50,263 nucleotides of DNA, taken from UBA5951 sp012269555. GTDB taxonomy: Bacteria; Pseudomonadota; Alphaproteobacteria; Puniceispirillales; Puniceispirillaceae. Location: contig JAYQTS010000004.1 in assembly GCA_038147755.1 (NCBI GenBank), forward strand, positions 1 through 50,263. Reading direction: 5' to 3'. How positions within the stretch are numbered: the stretch's first letter is position 1; the number at the start of each line of letters is the position of its first letter. This document shows, in pieces, positions 9,106 to 21,600 of the stretch. The notes beneath the pieces were generated by a model, which was not told the DNA's origin, ran no database searches, and saw only the letters and a program-made list of their open reading frames with translations. The position numbers and the translations under genes were made by a program.

Positions 9106-9521
9106 TGGCAGATATCAAAAATGTTTTCGATATTTCTGGGAGAGCTATGGCTGCACAATTGGTGCGCCTCAATACAATAGCTAGTAATCTAGCAAATGCT
9201 GGAAACTTAGCCTCTACTCCAGACGAGGCCTATCGATCTTTAAAACCTGTTTTTGAAACAAAGTACGCAGATGAGGTGCGTAAAAATGGTATAGCAACAG
9301 CGCAAGCCGTTGATATTGTTGAATCTAATAGGCTTCCTGAAAAGCTTTATATGCCAGATCACCCGAGCGCGGGAAAAGACGGTTTCGTATATAGTGCAGC
9401 TGTAAATATAGAAGAAGAATACGTCGAAATGATGGAGGCAAGTCGTCAATACCAAAATAATGTAGAAGTCATCACTACTCTAAGAACACTGATGATGCGA
9501 ACCATAAGTATGGGCAAATAA
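9105..9521 (+). CDS. flgC: FlgC, proximal rod protein
   Basis: 138 residues, intact. FlgC polymerises on FlgB in the proximal rod. The N-terminal motif LNTIASNLANAGNLASTPDE and the C-terminal EEYVEMMEASRQYQNNVEV are family hallmarks and form the paired helices of the rod core. It overlaps the flgB stop by one base, and flgD follows after 17 bases, so it is mid-operon. Confidence 0.95.
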   Translation: MADIKNVFDISGRAMAAQLVRLNTIASNLANAGNLASTPDEAYRSLKPVFETKYADEVRKNGIATAQAVDIVESNRLPEKLYMPDHPSAGKDGFVYSAAVNIEEEYVEMMEASRQYQNNVEVITTLRTLMMRTISMGK

Positions 9522-9538
9522 AATTAATGGAGAAAATT

Positions 9539-10233
9539 ATGAGTAGCATAGACTCAAATAGCCAGGCACATTTAAACACAATTCTTGACAAAATTGGGGT
9601 CAAAAACGCAGAAGAAAAAAACCTGCTTCTAAGGATAATTTAGGTCAAGAAGATTTCTTGAAACTAATGACAACTCAACTACAAAATCAAGACCCCTTTG
9701 CTCCAATGGAAAATGCTGAATTTATTGGTCAAATGGCTCAATTTTCAACTGTAACAGGAATAGCAGAAATGGGAGAGGCCCTTAAATCAATAAGCTCTCA
9801 ATTAAAAGAATTTCGGATTGCTACTGCCTCAAATATGCTAGGAAGCTCAGTAATGATACCTGGAAATTATGCTCGAATTGACTCTGACCAAACCATTCAT
9901 GGTATGGTTGATCTCCCAAAAGCCTCAGCGCAAACTGAAATTCGTTTTACTGACGCAACAGGCAATATTTTGCACAGCAAACAACTTGGTGCGCAAGCGT
10001 CAGGTCTAGTTGGTTTCCGTTGGGAAAACATACCAACAGAAGTTGTAGACATAAATGAACCACTAAGAATTGAAGCCTTCGCTGATTTTGGAAATGGCAT
10101 GGAAAGTCTTACCCCATCAATATTTGCGGAGGTATTAGCAGCATCTACAGGAGATGAGACAAGAGGTGTTGTTTTGGACGTTCGCGATTATGGCGAGATT
10201 CTTGCATCAGATGTCCAGAAGTTTAGACGATAA
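9539..10233 (+). CDS. flgD: FlgD, hook cap/assembly protein (one apparent frameshift)
   Basis: FlgD caps the growing hook and is needed for FlgE polymerisation; it is exported and later replaced. Start is the ATG at 9539 with TGGAGAA upstream. The first 28 residues (MSSIDSNSQAHLNTIL onward) are in one frame, the frame breaks near 9620 in an A-rich run, and continues as LGQEDFLKLMTTQLQNQDP, the conserved FlgD motif, then APMENAEFIGQMAQFSTVTG. The Ig-like/tudor part is at about residues 90-210. About 231 residues, normal. It is followed by flgE. Confidence 0.92.
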
Positions 10234-10278
10234 AATAAAATAAAGACCAGTGAATTAGAAATTTAGGAGAAAGATGAA

Positions 10279-13200
10279 ATGTCATTCTATACCGCGCTTA
10301 CAGGATTGAACGGCTCTCAGGCAGATATATCAGCCTCATCAAACAACATAGCCAACGTGGGTACTACAGGATTCAAAAGAAGTCGTGCAGAATTTGGTGA
10401 TATTTTTGCAACATCGCCATTACAGAACGCATCTTCTTCAATTGGTTCAGGTACAATCCTTAAAGGTATTAAACAACAGTTCACACAAGGTAACATTGCT
10501 GCATCCTTGAACGCGCTTGATCTTGCTATTTCTGGTCAAGGATTTTTTGCTTTGAAACCATCTCTTACTTCTACTCAAACAGTTTATACAAGGAATGGTT
10601 CACTCAACGTTAATAACGATCGTTATGTAGTTGACTCTGCTGGTCAGTATTTACTTGTTTATCCTGTCAACGAGGATGGCTCTGTTACAGCCAAGGATTT
10701 GGATAGTGCTCTTCCAATGCAGCTTCCTGTTACTTCGGGTGACCCAAAAGCTACAGGAAATATTCAATTAGGTGTGAACGTTCCTGCGGCAGCAGAAGTT
10801 GTGCCTGATAAGGCTCAATTTGCTGATGGATATTCATTTAATCCATCCAATCCAGAGACATATACAAATTCGACATCAATAACGATATTTGACGATTTGG
10901 GTAACCCTACTATTGCAACAATTTATTTTATAAAAACTCAGAATGCTTCTGCAGAAGACCCAACCAATAAATATGATACACGCTTAGTCATTAACGACAC
11001 TGTTATTGACCCAGACCTCGTAAGTTCAGTCGATGACGCTGGAAAACAAATTTTTATTGACCGTTTTGGAGCTCAAACAACTCAAGTTCCTGATGACAAC
11101 TACTTCCTTGAGGGGAAAGGATCTCCCCTTTATAAATTGGATGACTTACAAACGTTAGTCGACTCTGAACCTACAAGAGTTAGAGGGCAAATATCTGGTT
11201 TTGACTTTGGGGATGAGGGAGATAAATTGGTAGAGATTGTTACCGACCCGGTGCTTTTCAATGCAACTCGTGAATCTGGTGTTGCTGATAGTCAAGTTTT
11301 CTGGGGTAAAAACTTCATGAGCATAAAAGTTGACGATATTGATACTCCAGTAAACATTGATATTCGTCCTGGTAAGTATAATGCTGAACAACTTGCTACA
11401 GAAGTTACGCGTGCTGTTAACCATAAATTTGGTGATGATAGGAAATTCCAAATTGTACAAAACGTAGATGATACCCTAAATTTCAATTTTTATAAGCTAC
11501 TTGCTGATGGAACTTCATCGGGTTTATCAAACGGAGAAATAGAGGTGGACCTACTTGCAAGTTCATTTGTGACAGATGTAAATGGAATTGACTTAGATGG
11601 AGCATCACCCGATTTCACAAAAGAACAATTTCTGGCTCATGCTCAAGCAAGAATTAATGAGGCTCTAAACGAATATGCGGTATCATCAACAGATGATAGT
11701 GTCCAATATGCTAGTGCTTTAGGGGTAAATGACAAACTATTTGCAAGAACAGTTGGATCTCAAATGTCTGATGTTCTAGAAGCAACTGAAATTGTAAAAT
11801 TCAAACATTATACATCCTCATTGGATAACCCAAGCAAATTTGTAATTACAGATAACACTAATATTGATACGACTAATGATATAGTTGAAACTGCATCAGA
11901 TGGAGTTACTACTGGGAAAAGTTTTAACTGGACTGTATCAAACGAAACTTTTGATAGTGGGGACACATTTGCTATAAATATAGGTGGTGATAATTCTTAT
12001 ACGTATACTGCAAGTTCTGGCGATGGAAGAAATGAGGTCATCTCTGGTTTGGTTAGTCTAATTGGAACCGAATTAGACGGAGAATATACTCTTACAACCA
12101 CTGAAGACTCAAACGGGTTGTCAAATTTAATAGTCACTGCAGATGGCCTAACAAATGATTTTAGTTTTACCGCAAATTTTTCAGATTATTTACAAGGTTC
12201 ATCAAATACAACGTATTTTACTGGAACAGCAATGACCGGTGCATCTGCTGCGGCCGATGAATTTTCAGCTACTTCGCATATTTTTAATCTTTCCACTGAC
12301 CCTGCAGCATCCTATGCAATCGGTGATCAGATTAATTTCTCAGCGGTTATAAATCATGTTCAAGAAACAGACTCCTATACTGTTACTGCTGATGATATTG
12401 GGGCGGATGCTACATAAACAGCAGAAACTATCGCAACAAATATTGCTGCTGATTTAAACCCCTCTAATTTTACAATTACACAAGATACAACAAATTTAGG
12501 CCAAATTACCATCGCGAGCTCTGATGGAGTAAGCACAATTGAGGCTGGAGCTACTATAACAAAATCATCAAATTCAAGTAACGACATATCTGTTTCAGAT
12601 AAATATATGGTACATTCATATTATGGCTCTAGACCAGATTTAAGTGTCTATGACACCATTACAGCAGTTGCTGCAGGGGATGATGGACAAACCATTGAAT
12701 ATGATGGAACTGATACATTGAAAATCTATGTGGAGGATGCTTCAGGTTTCACACAACTTGAAACCATCCGCGTCGCTGGCAATTTTAGTGCTGATGACAT
12801 CGACAGTGGTGCGAACAACCTAATTAATGGAAGAGAATTCACGATATCTAGCATTGATACAACAGACAACTACATCACAATTTCAACACAAGGACTTGGT
12901 TTTGAAACAAATGCCCAAACTCTTATGTTTACATCTACAGATGTGCATGTTCTTAGCGATCAGTCTACAAGTGTAGAAGCATATTTTGAGGGAGCAGAAA
13001 ATGTATACGAAGATGCCCCCGTTTCTTTTAACAGTCAAAAAATTGTTTTAAGAGAAAAAGGTGCTACGAATAAACATGCATACACCAATGATGAGATTGC
13101 CAATATAACTGGAGGGAACGGGATCTTTGAAATAACAGAATCCGTTTTCAATCTCACACAGGACGTGGATGGGACTTCAACTGACTCTATAAATATTCTT

Positions 13201-14786
13201 GGACTGAACGGACTAGCACAGAGTGATACTAAAACTGTTTGGGTGGATGAAAAGAACCCTCCTCTTCGAGTAAATTATGACGCTCTTACTCAAAAGTTAC
13301 AATTTTCAGTTGACCGTACAGTGCTTGGCACGGGAACTGATAGTAACTTTAATTCATTCACAGTTTTTGGAAGCGACGAGGCCCAAGAAACTAATAATCT
13401 TGGTATACCTGCTCGAGATGATGCAACCACTGGTTTAATTAGAGGTGGTGAAAGACTCCTTACTGGAACTTTTGTTGCTTCGGGTGCAGAAATTGCTGCT
13501 GATAAAAGTTATGGACTTTCTGTAAAGTACAATTCCGATACAAAATCTTTCACATTTGCGAGTGGCACTTCCGGAGAAGAAATTGCTGCAAATGGTGCTT
13601 TAGGGGTTACTTCAGATCAAAAGGCATCATTTATCCAAGTTGGTAGAACGTCTCTTACCAATGAAGAAATTCTTACTTCTCAAAGTGGCGCAGACTTCTT
13701 GGGTGATAATCTATTGATGGGTATTGGAGCGACTGCTGATACTGTTTTTACAAACGGGACGGGCTTACGGTCTCAACCTGCTATTTCAGAGGCGCGACTG
13801 CAGAGAAGACTTAACCGAGGTTTTCCGCCTTGGGACAGACAATAACGAAAATATTTTCAATGTTTCCGTTAATGGCATCAATGGTCTAATAAATTCCATC
13901 ACAATTTTATGTTGGCTCCACACTCGCGGAGGCCCTTGAGGAAAGAATTAATCAAATTGTTGACCCAAATACTGGTGAAAGTGTTGGTGGTGTAACTGTA
14001 AAATATAATTCAAGCACAAATAACTTTACATTTACAACAGGGACTTCTGGGTCCGACTCGACTATTAAGGTCAAAGGAACTGCACGTCTTGGATTAGATG
14101 ATGTTCCGCTGGGAGTAGGCTCTGTGCCGCAAATTTATAATCTTGTTCAGGCAACAAATGCTCAAGGAGTAGCCTTGTATGTAAATGCAGATGGTAATGT
14201 TGTTGAAACACCTCCAGATAATATGGTAGATGGTTACTATCCTCTATATATTGATGAAGGCGAGCTTACTTTCGATAAAACTGGTAAGTTAATTTCACCA
14301 AAAAATAATGTTCACTACGAAAAGCAAGAAGAAGGTTTTTCAATCGCGTTGGATGTTGATTTTGGTTCATCTACTCAATTATCCCAGCCCTTCTCTGTTC
14401 TTTCAGTCGAGCAAGATGGTTTTACCTCTGGAAGATTGGATGGTCTGGAGATTGATGCCTCCGGAACAATTCGTGCAAACTACACAAATGGACAGAATAA
14501 TCCTTTAGGAAAAATTGTGGTTGCTAACTTTAACAACCAAAATGGCTTGAAACAAATTGGTAATGCTACTTATGTTGAAACCGCTGTGTCTGGAACACCT
14601 CAGGTGGGTGAAGCCGGCGCTGAGGGATTTGGTAACATTCTCTCTGGTTCACTTGAGAGATCTAATGTTGATATCACTGAAGAACTAGTTAACCTAATCA
14701 CAGCACAAAGAAACTTCCAAGCATCTGCAAAGGCCATTGAGACTACAACGGGTCTAACGCAGACAATTATTAATATTAGAATGTAA
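10279..14786 (+). CDS. flgE: FlgE, unusually large hook protein (in-frame stop and frameshifts)
   Basis: FlgE polymerises into the hook. The N-terminus (MSFYTALTGLNGSQADISAS, then NNIANVGTTGFKRSRAEF) and C-terminus (FGNILSGSLERSNVDITEEL, AQRNFQASAKAIETT) are canonical. The coding span is about 1,500 codons, against about 400 in most bacteria; the extra mass is a Thr/Ser/Asp/Gly-rich surface region. Two modules are alike (GLSVKYNSDTKSFTFASGTS near 13510 and GVTVKYNSSTNNFTFTTGTS near 13990), suggesting repeated outer domains. A TAA at 12415-12417 interrupts the frame without a shift, and frames shift near 13790 and 13900; the sequence remains FlgE-like throughout, so these look like base errors. 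Start ATG 10279 follows GGAGAAAG. Confidence 0.9.
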
Positions 14787-14823
14787 TGAAAGATATAGTT
14801 TTAACTAAATATAGGGCCTTAAT

Positions 14824-15581
14824 ATGGATAAGTTAATTTATACTGCGTTTCAGTCGATTAATAACGCGTTGGATAATAAATCCATACGTTCTCAGAACCT
14901 TGCGAGTACTAATACACCCGGTTTTAGAGCAGATATGAGTCTTGGTGGGTCTGGATCTGGATATCTTGAGCAGTTTGATACCCTCTACACACGAGCATTT
15001 CCTGTAATTGAAGAGCGAAGTGGTTTTGTTTCAGCACCTGGTCAAATGAAACAAACTAGCCAGTATCTTGACCTAGCAATCCGCGGAGATGGATTTTCTT
15101 TGCACAAAAAGAGGGTTTTCCTCCATTTCTGACCAGACGCGGTGACATGCAAATTAATAATGAGAATATTCTTACCAATGCTGCTGATGAAATAATCTTA
15201 AGTAATGAACTTAATCCTATTGTGATTCCTCCACATCGAAGAATGACAATTTCTGAGGAAGGTAATATTTCTATTGAACCTATGAACAGCCCTCCAGGTA
15301 CAGTGGTTCAAATTGCAACAATTGGATTAACACTAGGAGGAGAAGAACCATTATCAAAATCGGTAGATGGAAAAATTAGAACAAATAACGGTGGCATACC
15401 AGCAGCTGACCAACAAGCCAGAATTGCTCAAGGTTACATAGAGGAAAGTAACGTAAATATTATTGACCAATTAGTTGGTTCTATTGAAGAGCAAAGACGC
15501 TATGAAGTTAATGTAAAAACGATAAAATCTGCTGAGGCAATCGACCAAGGTGGAGCCAGTCTCTTGAGAATGCCCTCTTAA
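14824..15581 (+). CDS. flgF: FlgF, proximal rod protein (one apparent frameshift)
   Basis: FlgF is a rod subunit between FlgC and FlgG. The N-terminus MDKLIYTAFQSINNALDNKS and LASTNTPGFRADMS are typical, and YLDLAIRGDGF precedes a break at about 15100 in a T run. The frame then continues through FLTRRGDMQINNENILTNAA to the C-terminal GYIEESNVNIIDQLVGSIEE and EQRRYEVNVKTIKSAE. About 252 residues, normal. It ends the flgBCDEF transcript; 99 bases with a sigma-54 promoter separate it from flgG. Confidence 0.93.
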
Positions 15582-15625
15582 ACGGGCCATTTTAAATTTA
15601 ATTCTTCTAAATTACTTCGGTTCAT

Positions 15626-15642
15626 TGGCATGACAATTGCTT
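15626..15642 (+). promoter_or_regulatory. sigma-54 promoter of flgGHIJKL
   Basis: Reads TGGCATGACAATTGCTT, with GG-N10-GC spacing and close to consensus. It lies 38 bases before the flgG ATG at 15681, so flgG-flgL can be transcribed separately from flgB-flgF. Confidence 0.82.
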
Positions 15643-15680
15643 AGTATATCTTGTAATTTTTTTTGCAGGAGAAGCACGAA

Positions 15681-16469
15681 ATGTCCACAAACTCAATGCA
15701 TGTAGCAAAAACTGGCCTAAATGCTCAACAAACTAGAATGCAAGTAATTGCCAATAATTTGGCAAACGTAAATACAACCGGTTTTAAAAAGGATCGTGCA
15801 AATTTTGAATCTCTTCTATATCAAATAAGACGTAATTCAGGTGACCAAACATCAGCTGAAACTAATCTAACATCTGCCTTTGCTGTAGGCACCGGAACAA
15901 GAGTGTTAAATACCCAAAAGCTTTTCACACAAGGTAGCTTGATAACTACTGATAATGCGCTGGATGCGGCGATAGAGGGAAGTGGGTTTTTCCAAGTACT
16001 GCTTCCAGACGATAGAATTGGTTATACTAGAAATGGCACTTTTTCTCGTAATGCAGAGGGAGTTCTTACAACTGGGAGCGGCTATGTTGTACAACCAGAA
16101 ATTCAAATACCCGAGGGAGCTTCCCAAATAAATATATCCGGCAATGGTATTGTTTCTATTGTGGCTGATGGTGCTGTTGTAGCAGAGGAAGTTGGACAGC
16201 TTACTCTTGCAGATTTCGCAAATCCTCGTGGTCTACAGCCTGTTGGTGAGAGTTTCTCGGTTGAAACTCAGGCAAGTGGGCCGCCTATCATTGCAAACCC
16301 ACAAGAAGAGGGTTTTGGCAAATTAGTACAAGGTGCTCTGGAGTCTTCAAACGTGAATGTCGTGCAAGAACTAGTTGATATGATAGAAACTCAGCGTGCT
16401 TACGAAGTAAGCTCAAAGTCAATTTCATCTGTAGATGAAATGCTTCGCTTCCTCTCACAGAACCTCTAG
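15681..16469 (+). CDS. flgG: FlgG, distal rod protein
   Basis: FlgG forms the distal rod through the periplasm. 262 residues, intact. The N-terminus HVAKTGLNAQQTRMQVIANN then NTTGFKKDRANFESL, and the C-terminus LVQGALESSNVNVVQELVDM, ETQRAYEVSSKSISS, are canonical. The ATG at 15681 is chosen because AGGAG lies about nine bases upstream; an in-frame TTG at 15663 would overlap that site. It is the first gene after the sigma-54 promoter at 15626, with flgH 21 bases downstream. Confidence 0.96.
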   Translation: MSTNSMHVAKTGLNAQQTRMQVIANNLANVNTTGFKKDRANFESLLYQIRRNSGDQTSAETNLTSAFAVGTGTRVLNTQKLFTQGSLITTDNALDAAIEGSGFFQVLLPDDRIGYTRNGTFSRNAEGVLTTGSGYVVQPEIQIPEGASQINISGNGIVSIVADGAVVAEEVGQLTLADFANPRGLQPVGESFSVETQASGPPIIANPQEEGFGKLVQGALESSNVNVVQELVDMIETQRAYEVSSKSISSVDEMLRFLSQNL

Positions 16470-16490
16470 TCAGAGTGATGAGTTATTAAA

Positions 16491-17180
16491 ATGAACTTTC
16501 GTAATTTAACATTAGCGTTGGTTGGCTCTGCATCCATTGCATTTACAAGCTGTAGCACATACGTACAGGAAAAAGCAGCACTAGAATTCGAGCCAATTTA
16601 TCCAAGCGATCTTGATATTCCGGTGCAATCGGAACCTACCGGAGGAATTTATTCAGAGGCAAAGGGAGGTCTCTTTGCAACAGATAAACGAGCGAATGTT
16701 GTTGGTGATATTTTAACAGTGAATTTGTCTGAATCTTTTTCAGCAACAAAAGCGCAAACAGCATCATCTAGTAAATCAGACTCATTTGATGTTACTATGC
16801 CTGTCGGTCTTCCAAATATGTTAACTGGTGGATTTAGCACTCCAAACTCACTCACGAGTGGAACAGAGCAATCATTTACTGGTTCAGGAGCAGCCGCACA
16901 ATCCAACACATTGTCTGGATTTCTAGCTGTTACAGTAGTCCGCGTTCATAGTAATGGAAATATGGAAATCGCAGGTCAGAAAAAACTTAATTTAAATAAT
17001 GGTGACGAATATGTTCGCCTAACCGGGATAATCCGCCCAAATGATATATCTGCTGCTAATCTCGTTGATTCCAGCCGCATAGCTAATGCTGAAATCACAT
17101 ATGTAGGTGCAGGACAAGTTGCAGATACTGGCAAAAAAGGGTGGTTAAGTAATGCAATGAGAACAATTTCTCCCTTTTGA
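16491..17180 (+). CDS. flgH: FlgH, L-ring lipoprotein
   Basis: FlgH forms the L-ring bushing in the outer membrane. 229 residues, intact. The signal peptide ends in the lipobox FTSC, Cys at residue 21. Conserved parts are GGLFATDKRANVVGDILTV near 60-78, SGFLAVTVVRVHSNGNMEI near 140-160, and LTGIIRPNDISAANLVDSSR near 180-200. It sits between flgG and flgI as usual. The start ATG lies 21 bases after the flgG stop. Confidence 0.96.
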   Translation: MNFRNLTLALVGSASIAFTSCSTYVQEKAALEFEPIYPSDLDIPVQSEPTGGIYSEAKGGLFATDKRANVVGDILTVNLSESFSATKAQTASSSKSDSFDVTMPVGLPNMLTGGFSTPNSLTSGTEQSFTGSGAAAQSNTLSGFLAVTVVRVHSNGNMEIAGQKKLNLNNGDEYVRLTGIIRPNDISAANLVDSSRIANAEITYVGAGQVADTGKKGWLSNAMRTISPF

Positions 17181-17191
17181 GGAACTTTTAA

Positions 17192-18333
17192 ATGTTAAAA
17201 TTAGTTAAACAAATTATCCCCACTACGCTTTTTATTTGTATCGCTTTTTTAAGTGTGTCAAATGTACATGCTGACAGACTTAAAGATTTAACCTCAATCA
17301 GCATGGTGTTAGAGATAATCCATTAGTAGGATATGGAATAGTAGTTGGCCTGGCTGGTTCTGGTGATGGAAACTCTGGTTTGCTCTTGCAATCAATGCAA
17401 GCAATGGTTAGCCAATTTGGTTTAGTTACTAATGCGTCAGGTTTGTCTGGTAAAAATGCAGCGGCTGTAATGGTGACAGCAGAACTTCCAGCTTTTACAA
17501 AACCTGGGCAAGCCATCGATATTACCGTCTCTACACTCGGAACAGCAAAATCATTACGGGGTGGCACTCTTTTAATGACGCCATTAAAAGGTGCAGATGG
17601 AGAAACCTATGCAATCGCGCAAGGTAACCTAGTCGTTGGTGGTCTTGGCGTAGAGGGTGGCGATGGCTCCTCTATTATCGTTAACATCCCAACGGTCGGC
17701 AGAATTCCGAAAGGTGCAACAGTTGAAAAAATGGTTGAAACACCTTTTTTGAACAGTGATATTCTTATTTTAAATCTAAACCAATCAGATTTCAGCACTG
17801 CCAGCCGAGTATCAGAGGCAATAAATGATGTTTTCGGACCTGAGGTATCTGTGCCGTTAGATTCGTCTTCTATTAGAGTGAGAGCTCCAATAGATAAATC
17901 TCAAAAGGTGACATTTATGAGTTTACTTGAAAATGTTCAAGTAGAGCCTGCTAATCCTGCAGCTAAGGTTGTTGTGAATGCAAGAACGGGAACCATTGTT
18001 ATAGGCGGAGATGTAAGAGTCACTCCTGCTGTTGTAACACACGGCTCATTAACCGTGAGAGTCAAAGAAGATATAAATACTACACAAGAACAGAACATTT
18101 TAGCTGCTGGGCAAAATGCAATTGTAGCTGGCGGGGATATTGTACAAACACCAGATTCTGACGTTGGCTTTGAAGCAGAAACAGCAAGAGCTTTCGTATT
18201 TGATACTGGGGTTGAGCTCTCAGATATTGTAGATGCAGTTAACAATGTTGGAGCATCTGCAGCAGACCTTGTTTCTATACTGGACGCACTTAGACAAGCA
18301 GGCGCACTTAGGGCTGAGATAGTGGTTATTTAA
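17192..18333 (+). CDS. flgI: FlgI, P-ring protein (one apparent frameshift)
   Basis: FlgI forms the periplasmic P-ring assembled by FlgA. The ATG at 17192 (behind GAGGAAC) starts a signal peptide ending in VHADRLKDLTS. The frame breaks near 17300 and continues as HGVRDNPLVGYGIVVGLAGS, the family's conserved start of the mature protein, then AAAVMVTAELPAFTKPGQAI and the C-terminal LVSILDALRQAGALRAEIVV. About 380 residues, normal. Mid-operon between flgH and flgJ. Confidence 0.95.
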
Positions 18334-18358
18334 GATAATTAAATTAAACGAGAAATTT

Positions 18359-18645
18359 ATGGAACTTCCTTCCTTATCAAAAGAAAATATATTTCAGGAC
18401 CATATACTTAATAAAATTCCTGACAGAAATTCAGATTTGCGAGAAGTTGCTGAACAATTCGAAGCTATCTTTCTTAATCAGATTCTAAGCAGTCTCGTGA
18501 GAATAAACTCGCCGACGATCTGTTAGGTAGTTCTGCCACAACGACTTATGAGCAATTACTTGATACAGAGACGTCAAAAAATATAGCTTCACATGTTAAT
18601 ATTGGTATTGCTGATGCTCTTGTTCGACAGTTTAAAAAGGACTAG
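18359..18645 (+). CDS. flgJ: FlgJ rod-binding domain protein, no muramidase (one apparent frameshift)
   Basis: About 95 residues corresponding only to the N-terminal rod-cap domain of FlgJ. AEQFEAIFLNQIL near residues 32-45 is the conserved core. The frame breaks near 18490 and continues with a LADDLLGSSATTTYEQLLDT stretch and a C-terminal IGIADALVRQFKKD. The C-terminal peptidoglycan hydrolase found in enteric FlgJ is absent, as in many bacteria that use a separate enzyme; none is seen in this window. It lies between flgI and flgK, with flgK starting 9 bases later. Confidence 0.85.
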
Positions 18646-18654
18646 GAGCCACCC

Positions 18655-21600
18655 ATGGCAAGCTTAATTGATATTGGAAAATCTGGTTTACAATCCTACC
18701 GTCAAGCTCTGGCGGTTACTGGCCAGAATATATCTAATATTAATACAGGGCTATAAACGCCGCTCTGCAGACTTAGAAGAGGTAATTGCAAATCAAGGCG
18801 GTATTTCTAGCACTAATGCTCAAACTGGTCTTGGCGTGCGAGTTTCTGACATCAGACGCTCTTTTGATGAATTTCTTTTGAACAAAGCTCGTAGTGCAAC
18901 GTCCTATTCAGAAACAAACGAGCATTTTGTTGAGACATTGAAACAACTAGAGGATATTTTGCTTCCTGGAGATTCAAATTTAGGAGCTATGATAGCAAAT
19001 TTCTTTGACGGCCTTCGGGAAATTGCCTCCTCACCCGCAGATTTGGCTCCAAGAGTTGCCGCCGTAGAACGTGGTCATGCTGTTGCAAATTCGTTCAATC
19101 AGCTAGCTTATTTAACTAGTGAGTTAAAGCAAGGAGTGGAATTTCAGATTCAACAGGACATTAATGATATAAATGTTCTCAATGAAGAGTTGTTTAATCT
19201 TAATTCTCAACTAAGTGGCTCTCGAAATAAGAATGCGCCTAATGCTTTGCTAGACAGCAGAGACACACTTATAAATAAGTTAAATGAGTTTGCAGAAGTT
19301 ACAACAACCTTAGAACCGACAGGTGCGGCTGGGTTAACATTAGGAAACACTGGAAAAGGACCTCAACTTTTAACACCACTTAAACATGTAAAACTAGGTT
19401 TTGAGCTCATTTCTGATAAGCCTACTTTTTAATTGAACCAGGATCCGAAAACACCCCACTTCTCAAATTACTAATGGTTCTCTCAGGGGATTAGCGAATG
19501 CTTATGAGACAATACAGGCCGTGGAAGCATCTATTGATAATCTTGCCTATATTTTTTCTCGGGACTTAAATTCTCTCCATATGAATGGATTAGACTTAGA
19601 GGGAAATGACGGAAGGCCACTTTTTCATACCGTATCAATGAAGACAGAAGTTAACCCCACCAATATGGGTGTTGCATCGGCAGATGTAGAAATCACTGAT
19701 TTTAGAAAAATTGAGAACCAACCAGTAACCTTTACTTATCAAGAAGAAAAAAACCTATGGATTGGCAGAAATAATTCTAATCAAATTATTGCTCAAGGAA
19801 GAGGAACTGTAAATTTTTCAGGATTTGTTGTTAATTTTGCTGGTGACGCAAAAGAAGGTGACCAAATTTTTATTCGACCTGCTTATAACTCTGCAGCAAA
19901 CATAAAATTGGCTATTAACCGACCTGAAGATTTTGCCGCCGCATCTCGCCAATTAGTATCCTCTGATTACCGGAATGCAGGAATGGCAGAAATGTCAGCA
20001 GAAATAACTTCACTAGAAGTTCCAACGGATAATTTACCCACTATTGAGGATAGTTTCAGTAATAACCTTACAATGAACGCTGCGACAAACTTTATTCGAA
20101 ATGGTTCTGTAGCAATTATTCCAGCAAATACCACTAATATTGATTTAATAAGCATGATACAACAATCTCAACTCAGCTTTTCGCTGACAGATGACGAAAT
20201 TTCATCAATAACTTCCATGACACTTGTTGTATCAGCTGAAAATGAAGGAAGTGATGGCTCAGCTCTGACTTCACTGAAAAAATATGTTTTTACAGTTACT
20301 GACCCGGATGATATCGATGCTGTAATTGAAGAAGGTGCCTTATACGACGCAGAAGCTATAGCCAAATTATTAAACTTTGGCCTAATAAGGGCTGATGGAT
20401 TTGATTTAGTTTCTGCTGGAGGTGTAGAAAACTGGGTCGCGGATGGAATTAGTTATAGCATACAAGATTTTGGCGGTTTTGCCTCAGGAAGAGGCAATCA
20501 ACTTACCTTCGCCCTTGCGAACGATCAATTCACGCAAGATTCGGAAATATATGCAAACAGCCAAAATTTAAATGGGACACTTACATTAAGAAATGATGAT
20601 ATTTCATCCGTGCAAATCTTTACAAGGGAAGGTCGTCATGTAGCTGGCAGTCGCCTAGATGACATCCAGTATAAAGAACTATTTGTTCCTGAAAATGGGT
20701 TTAATGAAAATGCAACCTATAGAAGTGATTATCTAAACCTTAGCGAAGAAAAAGGTTACCTGGGTATGACCAGCGTTTACAAGTCGAGTGAAAGTAACCC
20801 ATTGATAAATGTCTCCAACACTGAGCAGGATACTGTTATTTCATTTAATATAGATTTTGTGGATGGAGTGGACACTACTGAAACAAGCTTTGATGGAAAG
20901 AAAGCAGGTGCAAGTGCTTCTTTCTATCAAATTACTTTGGACGATGGCATAAACACGCCGATTAATAAAACCATTTATCAAGGGCAAGTTGCTGGTGACA
21001 GCTCTGCAGATATTGCGAAAGCTATGACCTCTGCGCTTAGAAGCGAAGCGCCCATATCTGTTCTTACAGGCTCTGCTATTTTACTTGATGAGCAACAAAT
21101 CAATCCACCTAGCGATTTTATAGCACCAAATAATGGAGAAACCACATCATTTCTTACAAATAACATTCGATATAGTCTTACCAACAATAATGGGGAAATA
21201 TCAGTTTCCGGCGGTCCATCTAATGCTCTATCAACTCTTACCTATGATAGCGAAAACAATCAGGTCACCTTTGTAGTTTCAACCGAGCCTGAGGATGGAG
21301 ATAGTGTAATTATTCAATTCGAAGAACAAGAATATACCCTTACTATGGTTAATGGTGAGATTGAGATTACAGGTGGTGAAGAGGATAGGTTAACAGCTTA
21401 TTTTAATTCCAATCTGTCGATCTCTGTTACAGAAGAAGTTAGCCAGATGGACTTAAATGAAACTAAAACTGTTCGATTTGAGGGGGTTGATTATAATATA
21501 ATAAAAGATGCTAGTGGAAGTTTAAGCGTAACTGGGGGAGCCGATAATGCTCTTAGTTTGGATATTGCATATGATAGCACCACTGGAATTGCTGAAATTA

